Assembly: GCA_017469025.1 (NCBI GenBank)
Contig: JAFUHD010000072.1
Span: forward strand, 1-33,188
Length of the DNA: 33,188 bases
Direction: 5' to 3'
Source: Clostridia bacterium
Lineage (GTDB): Bacteria; Bacillota; Clostridia; Christensenellales; Aristaeellaceae
A program made the position numbers and the translations under genes. Positions 14,610 to 23,970 of this stretch are shown here, one piece after another (the stretch's first letter is position 1; every line of letters begins with the position of its first letter). The notes under the pieces are model-generated. The model worked only from the letters and a program-made list of their open reading frames with translations, was not told the DNA's origin and searched no databases.

Positions 14610-15356
14610 ATGATCTATTTCATAGGAGCTGGTCCGGGCGCTCCGGACCTCATTACCGTACGCGGTATGCATCTTTTGCAGCATGCAGATCTTGTTATTT
14701 ATGCAGGTTCACTTGTAAATCCTGAGCTGCTCTCTTTCTGTCCCCCGTCCTGTCCATGTCTGAACAGCGCAGAAATGACTCTTGAGGAAATCATCTCAGC
14801 CATGGCAGTCCGTCCAAAGACGGAAACCGTCATCCGCCTTCATACCGGAGACCCGTCTCTGTATGGCGCTGTCCGGGAACAAATGGATGCACTGGATGAA
14901 CTGCAGCTGCCATATGAAGTCGTCCCGGGCGTCAGTTCCATGAGTGCTGCCGCTGCTGCACTTCGTGCAGAGTTTACACCGCCTGAAATCAGTCAGACCG
15001 TCATCATCAGCCGGATGGCCGGACGAACCGCGGTTCCGGATGCTGAATCCATCCGTTCCCTGGCTGCACATGGCAGTACCATGATTCTCTTTCTCAGTGC
15101 CGGCATGCTGCCGAAGCTCTGTCAGGAACTGATAGCCGGCGGTTATCCGGAAGATACGACTGCTGCGGTCGTTTACAGGGCATCCTGGCCGGATGAGGAG
15201 ATTATCCTCGGCAACCTTAAAACACTGCCCGGGCAGGCAGCGCACATCCGGCGGACTGCACTCATTCTGGTGGGACGGTTTCTTTCCGATTTCCGAACCC
15301 GCTCCCGGTTGTACGATCCGGCGTTTTCCCATCTTTTCAGGGAGGGACACCCATGA
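14610..15356 (+). CDS. cbiF: cobalt-precorrin-4 C11-methyltransferase
   Basis: This 248-residue tetrapyrrole (SAM-dependent) methylase begins with YFIGAGPGAPDLITVRG. It has the family's VIYAGSLVNPELL, RLHTGDPSLYGAVREQ and VVPGVSSMSAAAAAL, which are the CbiF/CobM pattern. It methylates C11 of cobalt-precorrin-4. The start at ATG 14610 is supported by AAAGGA seven bases upstream; an open frame 15 codons further upstream has no ribosome site. Its stop overlaps the cbiG start by ATGA. It could be confused with CbiL or CbiH, but the AGSLV and GDPSLYGAVREQ pattern favours CbiF. Confidence 0.92.
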   Translation: MIYFIGAGPGAPDLITVRGMHLLQHADLVIYAGSLVNPELLSFCPPSCPCLNSAEMTLEEIISAMAVRPKTETVIRLHTGDPSLYGAVREQMDALDELQLPYEVVPGVSSMSAAAAALRAEFTPPEISQTVIISRMAGRTAVPDAESIRSLAAHGSTMILFLSAGMLPKLCQELIAGGYPEDTTAAVVYRASWPDEEIILGNLKTLPGQAAHIRRTALILVGRFLSDFRTRSRLYDPAFSHLFREGHP

Positions 15357-16237
15357 ATATCAGTGCCATTGCTTTTACAGATATGGGAGAACAATGGTCG
15401 GGCAGACTGAATATCCCAATAGACCGGGGAATTCCCGTAATGCAGTGGACCAGAGATCACTTTTATACATCGGATGCACTGTTATTCATCGGAGCGTGCG
15501 GTATTGCTGTCCGGGCAATTGCGCCACTCATACAGAGCAAGACGACGGACCCCGCTGTTCTGGTCATGGATGAAAGCGGTTCCTACATCATTCCGATTCT
15601 CTCCGGGCATCTCGGCGGAGCCAACGCGCTGGCCAGGCAGCTGGCAGAAATAACCGGTGCTCAGGCAGTCATTACCACTGCGACAGATGTCCGGCATGTA
15701 CCTGCAATTGATACCTGGGCCAAGGAAAACCAGTGTACCATTGAAAACCCGGAATGCATTAAAGCCGTTTCCTCATCAGCCCTGGACGGACGTCAGATTG
15801 GTGTTGCCATTACAGAACGTATGCTGACGCCGCCGTTTCCCGTAACGCTCTGGCTCCGGCCGCGGACAGTTGTGATTGGCATTGGGTGCAGACGGGGGAT
15901 TTCATCTGAACTGCTTGAAAGCCAGATTCTGGCATTTCTCAGACAGTGCGGCATTTCCATTTTGTCTGTCCGTGCTCTTTCCAGCATTGACGTGAAACGG
16001 GATGAACCGGCAATTCTCACTTTTGCCGCCAAATATCATCTGCCGTTTCTGACCTATCCGGCAGATATGCTCCGCGCGCTTCAGGGTGATTTTACGCATT
16101 CCGATTTTGTGGAAAAAACAGTCGGCGTTGACAATGTCTGTGAGCGTGCAGCCGTTCAGGCTGGCGGCCGACTCCTTGTTGGGAAAACCGTGATGGACAG
16201 TATGACGCTCGCCCTCTCCGGAGATGCTGATCTATGA
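15353..16237 (+). CDS. cbiG: cobalt-precorrin-5A hydrolase
   Basis: This 294-residue CbiG opens the delta-lactone of cobalt-precorrin-5A and releases acetaldehyde, which makes ring contraction possible in the anaerobic route. The N-terminal part shows DALLFIGACGIAVRAIAP and then SGSYIIPILSGHLGGANALA. The C-terminal part shows VIGIGCRRGISSELLE and the SSIDVKRDE stretch. The protein is a little shorter than most CbiG (about 320-360). Both ends use ATGA overlaps (with cbiF and cbiD). Its presence confirms the oxygen-independent pathway. Confidence 0.93.
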   Translation: MNISAIAFTDMGEQWSGRLNIPIDRGIPVMQWTRDHFYTSDALLFIGACGIAVRAIAPLIQSKTTDPAVLVMDESGSYIIPILSGHLGGANALARQLAEITGAQAVITTATDVRHVPAIDTWAKENQCTIENPECIKAVSSSALDGRQIGVAITERMLTPPFPVTLWLRPRTVVIGIGCRRGISSELLESQILAFLRQCGISILSVRALSSIDVKRDEPAILTFAAKYHLPFLTYPADMLRALQGDFTHSDFVEKTVGVDNVCERAAVQAGGRLLVGKTVMDSMTLALSGDADL

Positions 16238-17280
16238 CAAAGCTTCGAAACGGATTTACCACGGGCAGCTGTGCTGCCGCATGTGCACTTGCCTCCTGTC
16301 TTTGGCAGGCAGAGGGTGAAATGCCGGAAAGTGTCAGCGTGATCCTGCCGGATGGGTCCCAATACCGTCCTGCAGTACACGCGCTTGCACCATACCGATG
16401 TGCTGTTTACAAAGATGCGGGAGACGATCCTGACATCACTGACGGATGCTAAGTCTGGGCAGAGGTAAAGCTGTCCGGACACGACGGCGCACTCTGTTTC
16501 CGTGCCGGAGATGGCGTCGGCACCATCACGCGGCCAGGGCTCAAGCTGTCCCCCGGTGAACCGGCTATTAACCCTGTTCCCAGACAGATGATTGAACAGG
16601 CAGTCCGTTCCATCATTGGCCGCATGGCTGCAGAGATAACCATAGGCATTACTGACGGACAGATTCTGGCTGTAAAAACCTTCAATCCGCGTCTTGGCAT
16701 TGAAGGCGGTTTATCCATTCTCGGTACAACCGGTATTGTTCATCCCATGAGCGATGAAGCCATAACGGAAACCATTCGTCTTGAACTGCAGATGCACCGC
16801 ACTGCCGGCGCGGACACAGTCGCACTCGTATTCGGCAGTCAGGGAGAAACCGCAGTAAATCAGCTGCGCCCAGGACTGCCGTGCGTACAGATCAGCAATT
16901 TTGTCGGTTTTGCCTCAGACACTGCCTGCGAACTGGGCTTTTTACGCATGCTGCTTGCAGGTCAGCCCGGCAAGCTTGTCAAGGTTGCCGGCGGATGCAT
17001 GCAGACCCACAGCCGTTACGGTGACGGACGCAGGGAAACACTCTGCGCCCGTCTCGCCCTGATGGGTGCTCCGGTTCCGCTGCTTGCACAGGTTATGGAA
17101 AGCGTCACACTGGACGGACTGATTTCTGTCATAACGGATTCCGGATACAGTCCGGTATGGTCATCCCTCTGTCAGGCTGCATCCGTCTATCTGCATGCCA
17201 GAACACATGACCGGATTCTCATAGACACCATGATGCTGGACAGTTCCGGCCAGATTATAGGAGAATATCATGATACATAA
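16234..17280 (+). pseudogene. cbiD: cobalt-precorrin-5B C1-methyltransferase gene with an in-frame TAA
   Basis: The gene starts at ATG 16234 (ATGA overlap with cbiG) with TKLRNGFTTGSCAAACALA, the CbiD hallmark, and runs to AGDDPDITDGC. A TAA at 16450-16452 then stops the frame after 72 codons. The same frame continues as VWAEVKLSGHDGA, RAGDGVGTITRPGL, GLSILGTTGIVHPMS and the rest of CbiD to the stop at 17280. No bases are missing or added and no other defect is seen, so this is a single nonsense change (possibly GAA, AAA or CAA to TAA) or a sequencing error. The whole frame would give about 348 residues, the normal length. CbiD methylates C1. The longest restart begins at ATG 16588 and lacks the N-terminal third. 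Confidence 0.88.
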
Positions 17281-17797
17281 ACTGCACGTCTATACCGGTG
17301 ACGGCAAAGGGAAGACCACCGCTTCCATGGGACTTGCCCTGAGAAGTCTCGGCCACGGTCAGACCGTTCTCATTGCCCAGTTCATGAAAGATGGCACCTC
17401 CGGCGAACTCAACGCACTTCGTACCTTTCCGGATGCTGTTGTCATGACAGCGCCGCCCATCTCCGGTTTTACATTCCGCATGACACCGGATGAACTGGCA
17501 GATACCGTGCGCCTGCAGACAGCATTTGCACAAAGTGTACTGTCCTGCATTGAGTCAACCCATCCGGATACCATCATTCTGGATGAACTTGCTGTCGCGA
17601 TGTCTCTCAAAACGGTAGATCCGGACATGGCAGATGCCCTGATTTCAGCCGCACTTGCTGCCGGTGAAACCGTTGTCACCGGCCGGAATGCACCGGAGGC
17701 ACTGCTCAGCAGGGCGGATTATATCAGCCGGATTCTGGCTGAGCGTCATCCATTCATTACGGAAAAACTTGGTGCGCGAAAAGGAGTTGAATGGTAA
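17270..17797 (+). CDS. cobO: corrinoid adenosyltransferase (CobA/CobO/BtuR type)
   Basis: This 175-residue ATP:cob(I)alamin adenosyltransferase attaches the 5'-deoxyadenosyl ligand to cobalt. The P-loop is GDGKGKTT (10-17), which binds ATP in the reversed orientation typical of the family. AQFMKDGTSGEL follows, then the Walker-B-like TIILDELAVA and VVTGRNAPEALL. The start overlaps cbiD by 11 bases and has AGGAGA upstream; the end overlaps cbiC. Its place between cbiD and cbiC fits adenosylation before amidation is complete. The names cobA, btuR and cobO are used for the same enzyme. Confidence 0.93.
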   Translation: MIHKLHVYTGDGKGKTTASMGLALRSLGHGQTVLIAQFMKDGTSGELNALRTFPDAVVMTAPPISGFTFRMTPDELADTVRLQTAFAQSVLSCIESTHPDTIILDELAVAMSLKTVDPDMADALISAALAAGETVVTGRNAPEALLSRADYISRILAERHPFITEKLGARKGVEW

Positions 17798-18420
17798 TGG
17801 ATCCCCTTGAAATTGAACGCCGGAGCATGGCAATCATCGAATCTGAACTGCAGACACCGCTTGCCCCCGACATCCGTCCCATCGTCCTGCGCGTCATCCA
17901 TGCCACCGCAGACTTTTCATTTGCCGATACGCTCCGTTTTACCCCTGGCGTGGTTGATTATATGCGTGCACTCCTCAGGAGCGGTGCCACAGTGATTACA
18001 GATACAAACATGGCCCTGGCCGGCATCAGCAAAAGTGCCATCAGGGCTGTTGGTGCAACAGCCGAATGCTTCATGGCAGATCCGCTTATCGCAAGCGAAG
18101 CGAAAGCAAGGCAGACAACACGTGCACAAATTTCCATGGAACATGCACTTGAAAAGTCCGGTCCAAAGCTTTTTGTTTGCGGAAACGCGCCAACCTTCCT
18201 GTTTCCGCTGCTGGACCGTGCAGCATCCATTCAGCATTCCGGCGCGCAAATCGGGGTCATCGGGGTCCCCGTCGGCTTTGTCAATGTTGTTGAAGCGAAA
18301 GAACGCCTGTGGGCTTCTGGCCTGCCCTGTATTGCTGCCATGGGCAGACGCGGCGGCAGCAATGTGGCGGCAGCCATTGTCAATGCCCTTCTGTACGGCA
18401 TTCCAGGAGGACGGCCATGA
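17791..18420 (+). CDS. cbiC: cobalt-precorrin-8 methylmutase
   Basis: This 209-residue CbiC/CobH protein moves a methyl group from C11 to C12, giving cobyrinate. The catalytic His is expected at H37 within LRVIHATADF. The family pattern continues with DTNMALAGISK, VCGNAPTFLF and GVPVGFVNVVEAKE. AAGGAG (17781-17786) is four bases before ATG 17791 and ten before ATG 17797, so the protein may start two codons later. It overlaps cobO by 7 bases and cbiA by ATGA. Confidence 0.94.
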   Translation: MVMDPLEIERRSMAIIESELQTPLAPDIRPIVLRVIHATADFSFADTLRFTPGVVDYMRALLRSGATVITDTNMALAGISKSAIRAVGATAECFMADPLIASEAKARQTTRAQISMEHALEKSGPKLFVCGNAPTFLFPLLDRAASIQHSGAQIGVIGVPVGFVNVVEAKERLWASGLPCIAAMGRRGGSNVAAAIVNALLYGIPGGRP

Positions 18421-19724
18421 GAATACTGCTGGCAGGGACTGGAAGCAGCTGCGGCAAAACCACTGCTTCCCTTATTGTGATGGCTGCCCTGATGCGCCGC
18501 GGTCTGACCGTTGCGCCTTATAAGGTCGGTCCTGATTACATTGACCCGGAATTTCATGCGGCTGTCTGTCAGCGCCCGTCCTACAATCTTGACAGCTGGC
18601 TCATGACGGACTATTCCATTCTCCGAGTGCTTGACAGTGATGCAGATATATGCGTTATTGAAGGCGTAATGGGCTACTACGACGGTACAGATCCGGTCTC
18701 ACTGGATCATTCCACCTGGAAAATTGCAAAAATGACCAAAACGCCGGTCATTCTTGTCGTTGACGCTTCCGGCGGTGCCGCAAGCCTTGCTGCCACGGTA
18801 TCCGGATTTCTCAATATGGTTCCGGAGAATCAGATCGTCGGTGTGCTTGTCAACCGGGTCTCAGGAGAACATCACTACAACCTCATAAAAAAAGCTGTCT
18901 CGCATTACTCAGGTCTTCCCTGTATCGGGTATCTGACAAAGCAGAATTGTCTGAACCTGCCCAGCCGCCATCTTGGACTCGTTCCGGCTGTGGAAACGCC
19001 GGATCTGGCAAACCGTGTCAGTCAGGCTGCTGAAGCTGCCATGCAGACCCTCGATCTGGACCTTCTGCTCAAACTGGCTAAAGCACCCGCCCTTCCGACG
19101 GCATTTCTGCCATCCATAAACAGTGTTTTTATGCCCAATGCCTTTGATTACCGTATAGGCATTGCACGGGATGAAGCCTTCCACTTTTACTATGCTGACA
19201 ATCTGGACACCCTCCGCAAGTGTGGAATGGAACTCTGTTTCTTCTCTCCGCTTCATGATTCCAAACTGCCTGACGACCTGAATGGACTGTATATCGGCGG
19301 AGGATACCCGGAGGTTTTTGCCAAACAGCTGGCAGAGAATCGCTCCATGAAAAGACAGATCCGGAACCTGCTCTCAGACGGGCTTCCCTGTTACGCAGAA
19401 TGCGGCGGCCTCATGTATCTTGGGCAGTCCATTGACGATGTTCCCATGACCGGCTTTCTGCCGCTTTCCTGTAAAATGTCTCCGAAACTGCAGCACTTTG
19501 GTTATACTCTGGTTATAGACAGAACCGGCATTGCCTTTCCGGGACACGAATTCCATCATGCCGTTGCTGCACCAAAGAAAAATGCAAAGCTGGTCTATCA
19601 GGTCCACAAAATGTCTTCTGATGAGATATGGGCCTGCGGCTATGAGAAAGCCAACACGCTCGGCTCTTTTTCACATGTCTGCTTTGGCGACCGCCCTGAT
19701 CTGGTTCGGAGGTTTTTCCTATGA
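18417..19724 (+). CDS. cbiA: cobyrinate a,c-diamide synthase
   Basis: This 435-residue glutamine-dependent amidase converts cobyrinate to its a,c-diamide using ATP. The N-terminal P-loop domain begins RILLAGTGSSCGKTTAS and includes VGPDYIDPEFH. The C-terminal class I glutamine amidotransferase domain has GLYIGGGYPE and the nucleophile region CYAECGGLMYL, with catalytic Cys 329. GEFHHA-like PGHEFHHAV supplies the His region. The ATG at 18417 sits in an ATGA overlap with cbiC and follows AGGAGG. The end overlaps cobD by ATGA. Confidence 0.94.
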   Translation: MRILLAGTGSSCGKTTASLIVMAALMRRGLTVAPYKVGPDYIDPEFHAAVCQRPSYNLDSWLMTDYSILRVLDSDADICVIEGVMGYYDGTDPVSLDHSTWKIAKMTKTPVILVVDASGGAASLAATVSGFLNMVPENQIVGVLVNRVSGEHHYNLIKKAVSHYSGLPCIGYLTKQNCLNLPSRHLGLVPAVETPDLANRVSQAAEAAMQTLDLDLLLKLAKAPALPTAFLPSINSVFMPNAFDYRIGIARDEAFHFYYADNLDTLRKCGMELCFFSPLHDSKLPDDLNGLYIGGGYPEVFAKQLAENRSMKRQIRNLLSDGLPCYAECGGLMYLGQSIDDVPMTGFLPLSCKMSPKLQHFGYTLVIDRTGIAFPGHEFHHAVAAPKKNAKLVYQVHKMSSDEIWACGYEKANTLGSFSHVCFGDRPDLVRRFFL

Positions 19725-20719
19725 TCCATGGTGGAAATGTCTGGCAGGGAAACGGTCCGGACACCTGGCTGGACTTCTCCGCAAATCTCCGTCCGGAAGG
19801 CCCTCCCGGCTGGATCCTTTCTGTGATCCAGCGTGCCGTCTCCGACATCCGTTATTATCCGGACCTGACGCTGCGTGGCGCCAGAGAGGGCATTGCCCGA
19901 TATCTGGGTGTTCCGGAACGCCAGGTGCTCCCCACAGCCGGCGGCGCAGCCGCCATAGACATGGTATTGTCCCTGCGTACAGGTCCGGTCCTGATTCAGC
20001 CGCCGACATTTGGCGAATATGCCAGCCGGGCAAAAGTACACGGACGTCCCCTTCTCGAAATCACCGTTCCACACGACGTCAGGCACATCGGGAGCGATGC
20101 AGACTTTGTGCTGTGCAATCCCAATAATCCGACCGGGGACGCCTTGACAGCTGATACCGTGTTGGATATTGCAGAAAAGCTGAAATCCCATAGCTGCGAA
20201 CTGATCGTAGACGAAGCATTTATCGATTTCTGCCCGTCTCACAGTGTCCGCCGCTATGTCTCTCCCGCGCTGACCGTTGTCGGTTCCCTGACAAAACTGT
20301 TCGGCATCCCCGGCATACGTCTTGGGTATATCATCTCCACGCCCGAAATCATTGCCGTTCTGGAGAAACGCCAGCTTCCATGGGCTCTGAATACCTTCGC
20401 GGCCGCAATTGCCGCCGCACTGCCGTTACATGTGAATGAAATTCTCACAGATATCCAACTGAATCAGGCACGTCGTGAACGCTTTTCCCATTCTCTGTCA
20501 GAACTGGGCGCACACGTTTTCCCTTCCCAGACCAATTTCCTGCTGGTCCGTTTCAATACTGACATGCGTCCCATCACTTCGCGGCTCAGAGATCTCGGAA
20601 TTCTGGTACGCACCTGTGAATCATTCGGCCTTGATGAGCACTACCTCCGTCTTGCTGTCAAAGACGATGCACAGAACATCCTTCTCCTGGAGGCACTGTC
20701 TTCATGTCTAAAGTCCTGA
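19721..20719 (+). CDS. cobD: threonine-phosphate decarboxylase
   Basis: This 332-residue PLP enzyme of the aminotransferase class I/II fold is CobD. It makes (R)-1-aminopropan-2-ol O-2-phosphate for the side chain joined by CbiB. It opens IHGGNVWQ, typical of CobD, and has the CNPNNPTG motif (132-139), VDEAF with Asp 164, the PLP-binding Lys 192 in GSLTKLFGIPG and Arg 200. Histidinol-phosphate aminotransferase is a close relative, but the start motif and operon position favour CobD. It overlaps cbiA by four bases and cbiJ by 16. Confidence 0.9.
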   Translation: MIHGGNVWQGNGPDTWLDFSANLRPEGPPGWILSVIQRAVSDIRYYPDLTLRGAREGIARYLGVPERQVLPTAGGAAAIDMVLSLRTGPVLIQPPTFGEYASRAKVHGRPLLEITVPHDVRHIGSDADFVLCNPNNPTGDALTADTVLDIAEKLKSHSCELIVDEAFIDFCPSHSVRRYVSPALTVVGSLTKLFGIPGIRLGYIISTPEIIAVLEKRQLPWALNTFAAAIAAALPLHVNEILTDIQLNQARRERFSHSLSELGAHVFPSQTNFLLVRFNTDMRPITSRLRDLGILVRTCESFGLDEHYLRLAVKDDAQNILLLEALSSCLKS

Positions 20720-21393
20720 TTTTCGGTGGAACGACGGAAGGACGCGAAGCGCTTTCCAATTATCCTGATGCCGTTATGTGTGTAACCAGCAGTTATGCCG
20801 CCTCCCTGCTCCCGCCGGGAACAGACTGCCGGATCGGCCGGCTGAATGCGGATGAGATGCTCTCTTTCATGCAAACACTGCAGCCGGACCGGGTCATTGA
20901 TGCTACCCATCCATATGCGGCAGCTGTCAGCGCAAACATCCGTTCGTGCTGCTTACGGCTTCATGTTCCGCTCACGCGTATAGAGCGCCCCGCTGAGCCC
21001 GGCGCATGGCGCAGTCTGGTCGTGCATGTCCCTGACGCAGCCGCTGCAGCTGCCGCTGCTGCCCGGAGCCCAGGAAATGTACTCCTGACAACCGGGAGCC
21101 AGACCCTCTCAAGTTTTACCGCAGCCGTCAGCAGAGACCGGCTTTATGCCCGCGTTCTGCCCACAGTGGAATCACTCACAAGATGCACAGATGCCGGTCT
21201 GCTTCCCTCTCACATCATCGCCATGCAGGGACCATTCTCTGCTGCATTTAATGATGCCCTTTATGATCTGCTGCAAATACAGGTCATGGTTACCAAGGAC
21301 TCAGGTACAGCAGGCGGCATTGAAGAAAAGGTCCTTCCAGCGCTTTCGAAAGGCATTGATGTCATTGTAATAGACCGGCCTGACCGAAACTGA
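20704..21393 (+). CDS. cbiJ: cobalt-precorrin-6A reductase
   Basis: This 229-residue NADPH-dependent reductase (CbiJ/CobK) reduces cobalt-precorrin-6A. The N-terminal nucleotide-binding motif is FGGTTEGREAL; then VIDATHPYAAAVS, the TTGSQTL strand and the C-terminal VTKDSGTAGGIEEKV are all family signatures. GGAGG lies about ten bases upstream of the ATG, inside the end of cobD. A gap of about 120 bases follows before cbiP, one of the larger gaps in the operon; I see no promoter or hairpin there. Confidence 0.93.
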   Translation: MSKVLIFGGTTEGREALSNYPDAVMCVTSSYAASLLPPGTDCRIGRLNADEMLSFMQTLQPDRVIDATHPYAAAVSANIRSCCLRLHVPLTRIERPAEPGAWRSLVVHVPDAAAAAAAAARSPGNVLLTTGSQTLSSFTAAVSRDRLYARVLPTVESLTRCTDAGLLPSHIIAMQGPFSAAFNDALYDLLQIQVMVTKDSGTAGGIEEKVLPALSKGIDVIVIDRPDRN

Positions 21394-21512
21394 AACCTGT
21401 CAGACTGGCACCCCCTTTCTAAAAACAGATGAAGGCCCTGCCGTCTTCTTTTTTCTGTTCAAACTGCTGTCAGCGTCTATTTGTTTCATCACACAGACAT
21501 TCAGGAGGAAAT

Positions 21513-23012
21513 ATGCAGGGAAAATGCCTTATGATTCAGGGAACCGCCTCATCGGTTGGAAAAAGCGTTCTGTGTGCGGCGCTGCTGAGAATCCTGAAAC
21601 AGGACGGTTATCATGTTGCACCATTTAAAGCACAGAATATGGCCCTCAATTCGTTTGTCACCAGAGACGGTCGGGAGATGGGACGTGCACAGGTCACTCA
21701 GGCCCAGGCTGCAGGTATCGAACCTGATATCCGAATGAATCCTGTTCTTCTGAAACCGGTTGGAGACCGACGAAGTCAGGTCATCGTAGACGGGCGGGTC
21801 ATTGGCTCAATGACGGCCATGGAATATCATCAGTACAAACCTGAACTGCGCGAAAAGATTAAAAGGACATATAAAGATCTGGAAAACGGGATGGATTATG
21901 TCATAATCGAAGGGGCAGGCAGCCCCGCAGAGATCAATCTGCGGGAAGGTGATATCGTCAACATGTCCATGGCCAGGGCTGCGGATGCGCCGGTTATTCT
22001 GGTCGGAGATATCAATCTGGGCGGGGTATTTGCCTCACTGCTTGGCACCATCATGCTGCTCACAGATGAGGAACGCAGCCGGGTAAAAGGCGTCATTATC
22101 AACAAATTCCGTGGTGATGTCAAAATTCTCGAACCAGGACTCCGCATGCTTGAAGAGCGCATTCAGATTCCTGTACTGGGCGTCATTCCCTGGATGGATG
22201 TCGAACTTGAGGATGAGGACAGTGTAACAGAACGGTTTCACCGCTCATCCGGAAAAGGTGACCTGGATATTGCGGTTGTACGGCTCCGGCATATTTCGAA
22301 TTTCACGGATTTCCAGGCACTGACCCTTCAGCCGGAAGTTCGTGTACATTACGCTGAAACCCCGGATGACCTTGAAAAGGCAGATATCATTATCCTCCCC
22401 GGTACCAAAAATACCATTGAAGATCTGCTTGATTTGCGCCGGCGCGGCATGGATATACCCATTCTCCGCCACGCCCGCTCCGGAGGAATGGTGATCGGCA
22501 TCTGCGGCGGATATCAGATGCTTGGAAACAGACTGATGGACCCTCATCACATGGAATCGAGCATTCCTGAAGCCGCCGGTCTCGGACTGCTGGATATGGA
22601 TGTAACCTTTGACACAGAGAAGAAGACCACCCAGTCCACGGGGGTCATCTGCTGCGCGGACGGCTGGCTTTCATCTCTGAACGGCCAGCTTCTGGACGGA
22701 TATGAAATACACGCCGGCAAAAACCACTATGGCTCGGAGGCGGTTCCTTGGCTTCAGATAGGCGGATATACAGACGGCATATGCAATGCGGACATGAACA
22801 TTCTCGGAACCTATCTGCACGGCATATTTGACGACGGCATCTTCTTTTCCAAGCTGACCGGACATATCCGGAAACGCAGTTCTCCGGAAAAACCAGCACA
22901 GGTTCAGACACTGGACGCGTTCCGGGAACGGGAATTCGACAGAATCGCGGACATCGTCCGTGCGAGCATCGATATGGATGCCATTTATCGCATTCTGCAG
23001 GGCAAAAAATGA
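21513..23012 (+). CDS. cbiP: cobyric acid synthase
   Basis: This 499-residue glutamine amidotransferase amidates the b, d, e and g side chains of adenosylcobyrinate a,c-diamide. The ATPase domain begins with MIQGTASSVGKSVL and has FKAQNMALNSFVT and VIIEGAGSPAEINL. The amidotransferase domain shows LPGTKNTIEDL, GICGGYQMLG with catalytic Cys 331, and GYEIHAG with GTYLHGIF for the His region. ATG 21513 is preceded by AGGAGGAA at good spacing; the frame is open 28 codons further upstream but that start lacks a ribosome site. It ends in an ATGA overlap with cbiB. Confidence 0.95.
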   Translation: MQGKCLMIQGTASSVGKSVLCAALLRILKQDGYHVAPFKAQNMALNSFVTRDGREMGRAQVTQAQAAGIEPDIRMNPVLLKPVGDRRSQVIVDGRVIGSMTAMEYHQYKPELREKIKRTYKDLENGMDYVIIEGAGSPAEINLREGDIVNMSMARAADAPVILVGDINLGGVFASLLGTIMLLTDEERSRVKGVIINKFRGDVKILEPGLRMLEERIQIPVLGVIPWMDVELEDEDSVTERFHRSSGKGDLDIAVVRLRHISNFTDFQALTLQPEVRVHYAETPDDLEKADIIILPGTKNTIEDLLDLRRRGMDIPILRHARSGGMVIGICGGYQMLGNRLMDPHHMESSIPEAAGLGLLDMDVTFDTEKKTTQSTGVICCADGWLSSLNGQLLDGYEIHAGKNHYGSEAVPWLQIGGYTDGICNADMNILGTYLHGIFDDGIFFSKLTGHIRKRSSPEKPAQVQTLDAFREREFDRIADIVRASIDMDAIYRILQGKK

Positions 23013-23968
23013 ATAAGGATTATGTAATTGCGCTGATCATTGGTTTCATTCTGGATGCCATTCTCGGTGATCCGGAATGGCTTTATCATCCCGTCTGCAT
23101 CATTGGCAGATATATCAGCTGGGCGGAAAAGAAAATCCGGCTGCACAGTAAAAATCTGAGAGCCGGGGCAGTCATACTGACCGCATCCACTGTTGTTCTG
23201 ACCATGTTCACCGTTTTTATTCTCATCTGTCTGGCACGGTTTTGGGGACATCTTCCCTGCATCATTGTGCTTTCCCTGCTTGACTGGATGGGACTTGCAG
23301 CCCGTTCCATGGTCAGCGAAGCATATGGTGTCAGACGTGCACTTGATGAAAGTCTTCAGAAGGGGCGCCATCAGGTTGCGCGTATTGTCGGACGCGATAC
23401 AGCTTCGCTAAGCCGCGAGGAAGTCATTAAGGCAACCGTTGAAACAGTCGCAGAAAATACAACTGACGGCGTCATTTCCCCTATGTTGTATGCACTGGGC
23501 GGTCCCATTCTTCTCTGGGGATTTAAAGCCGCCTCCACACTGGATTCCATGGTCGGCTATCTGGATGAACACTATCGTGATATCGGATGGAGCAGTGCCC
23601 GTCTCGATGATCTCCTCAATTATGTGCCTGCAAGACTCACAGGTATTCTCATGATTCTCTCCAGCTTCCTGCTTGGGCTCGATGGTAAGAATGCATTCCG
23701 CATCATGGTACGGGATCATCGCAACCACAAGAGTCCAAACTGCGCCTGGAGTGAATCTGCGACAGCCGGTGCCCTTCACATACAGCTTGGCGGAACGCAC
23801 GATTATTTTGGAAAACCGGTTGAAAAGCCTTTCATCGGAGACAATGACAGGGATGCGGTACCGGATGACATCCATCAGTCCTGCCGGCTTCTCTGCCTTT
23901 CCAGCCTGCTTCTTCTGACATTCATCTGCCTTTTGAATATTTTTCTTTTAAAGATATGGGTAAGCTAA
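23009..23968 (+). CDS. cbiB: adenosylcobinamide-phosphate synthase
   Basis: This 319-residue membrane protein joins the aminopropanol phosphate made by CobD to cobyric acid. The N-terminal DAILGDPEWLYHPVCIIGRYI is the CbiB hallmark. Further conserved parts are ETVAENTTDGVISPM, ASTLDSMVGY and DLLNYVPARLTG. Four or five hydrophobic helices fit an integral inner-membrane protein, where late cobalamin enzymes are thought to gather. The start is in an ATGA overlap with cbiP. The name cobD is used for this enzyme in aerobic pathways. Confidence 0.94.
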   Translation: MNKDYVIALIIGFILDAILGDPEWLYHPVCIIGRYISWAEKKIRLHSKNLRAGAVILTASTVVLTMFTVFILICLARFWGHLPCIIVLSLLDWMGLAARSMVSEAYGVRRALDESLQKGRHQVARIVGRDTASLSREEVIKATVETVAENTTDGVISPMLYALGGPILLWGFKAASTLDSMVGYLDEHYRDIGWSSARLDDLLNYVPARLTGILMILSSFLLGLDGKNAFRIMVRDHRNHKSPNCAWSESATAGALHIQLGGTHDYFGKPVEKPFIGDNDRDAVPDDIHQSCRLLCLSSLLLLTFICLLNIFLLKIWVS

Positions 23969-23970
23969 CT

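Noticed and set aside
16450..16452. Stop-codon recoding (selenocysteine or pyrrolysine) in cbiD
   Set aside because: The codon is TAA, not TGA or TAG; CbiD has no known need for such a residue; no SECIS-like structure was evident.
16440..16600. Frameshift in cbiD
   Set aside because: Codons before and after the TAA are in the same frame and both sides match CbiD, so the defect is a point nonsense change.
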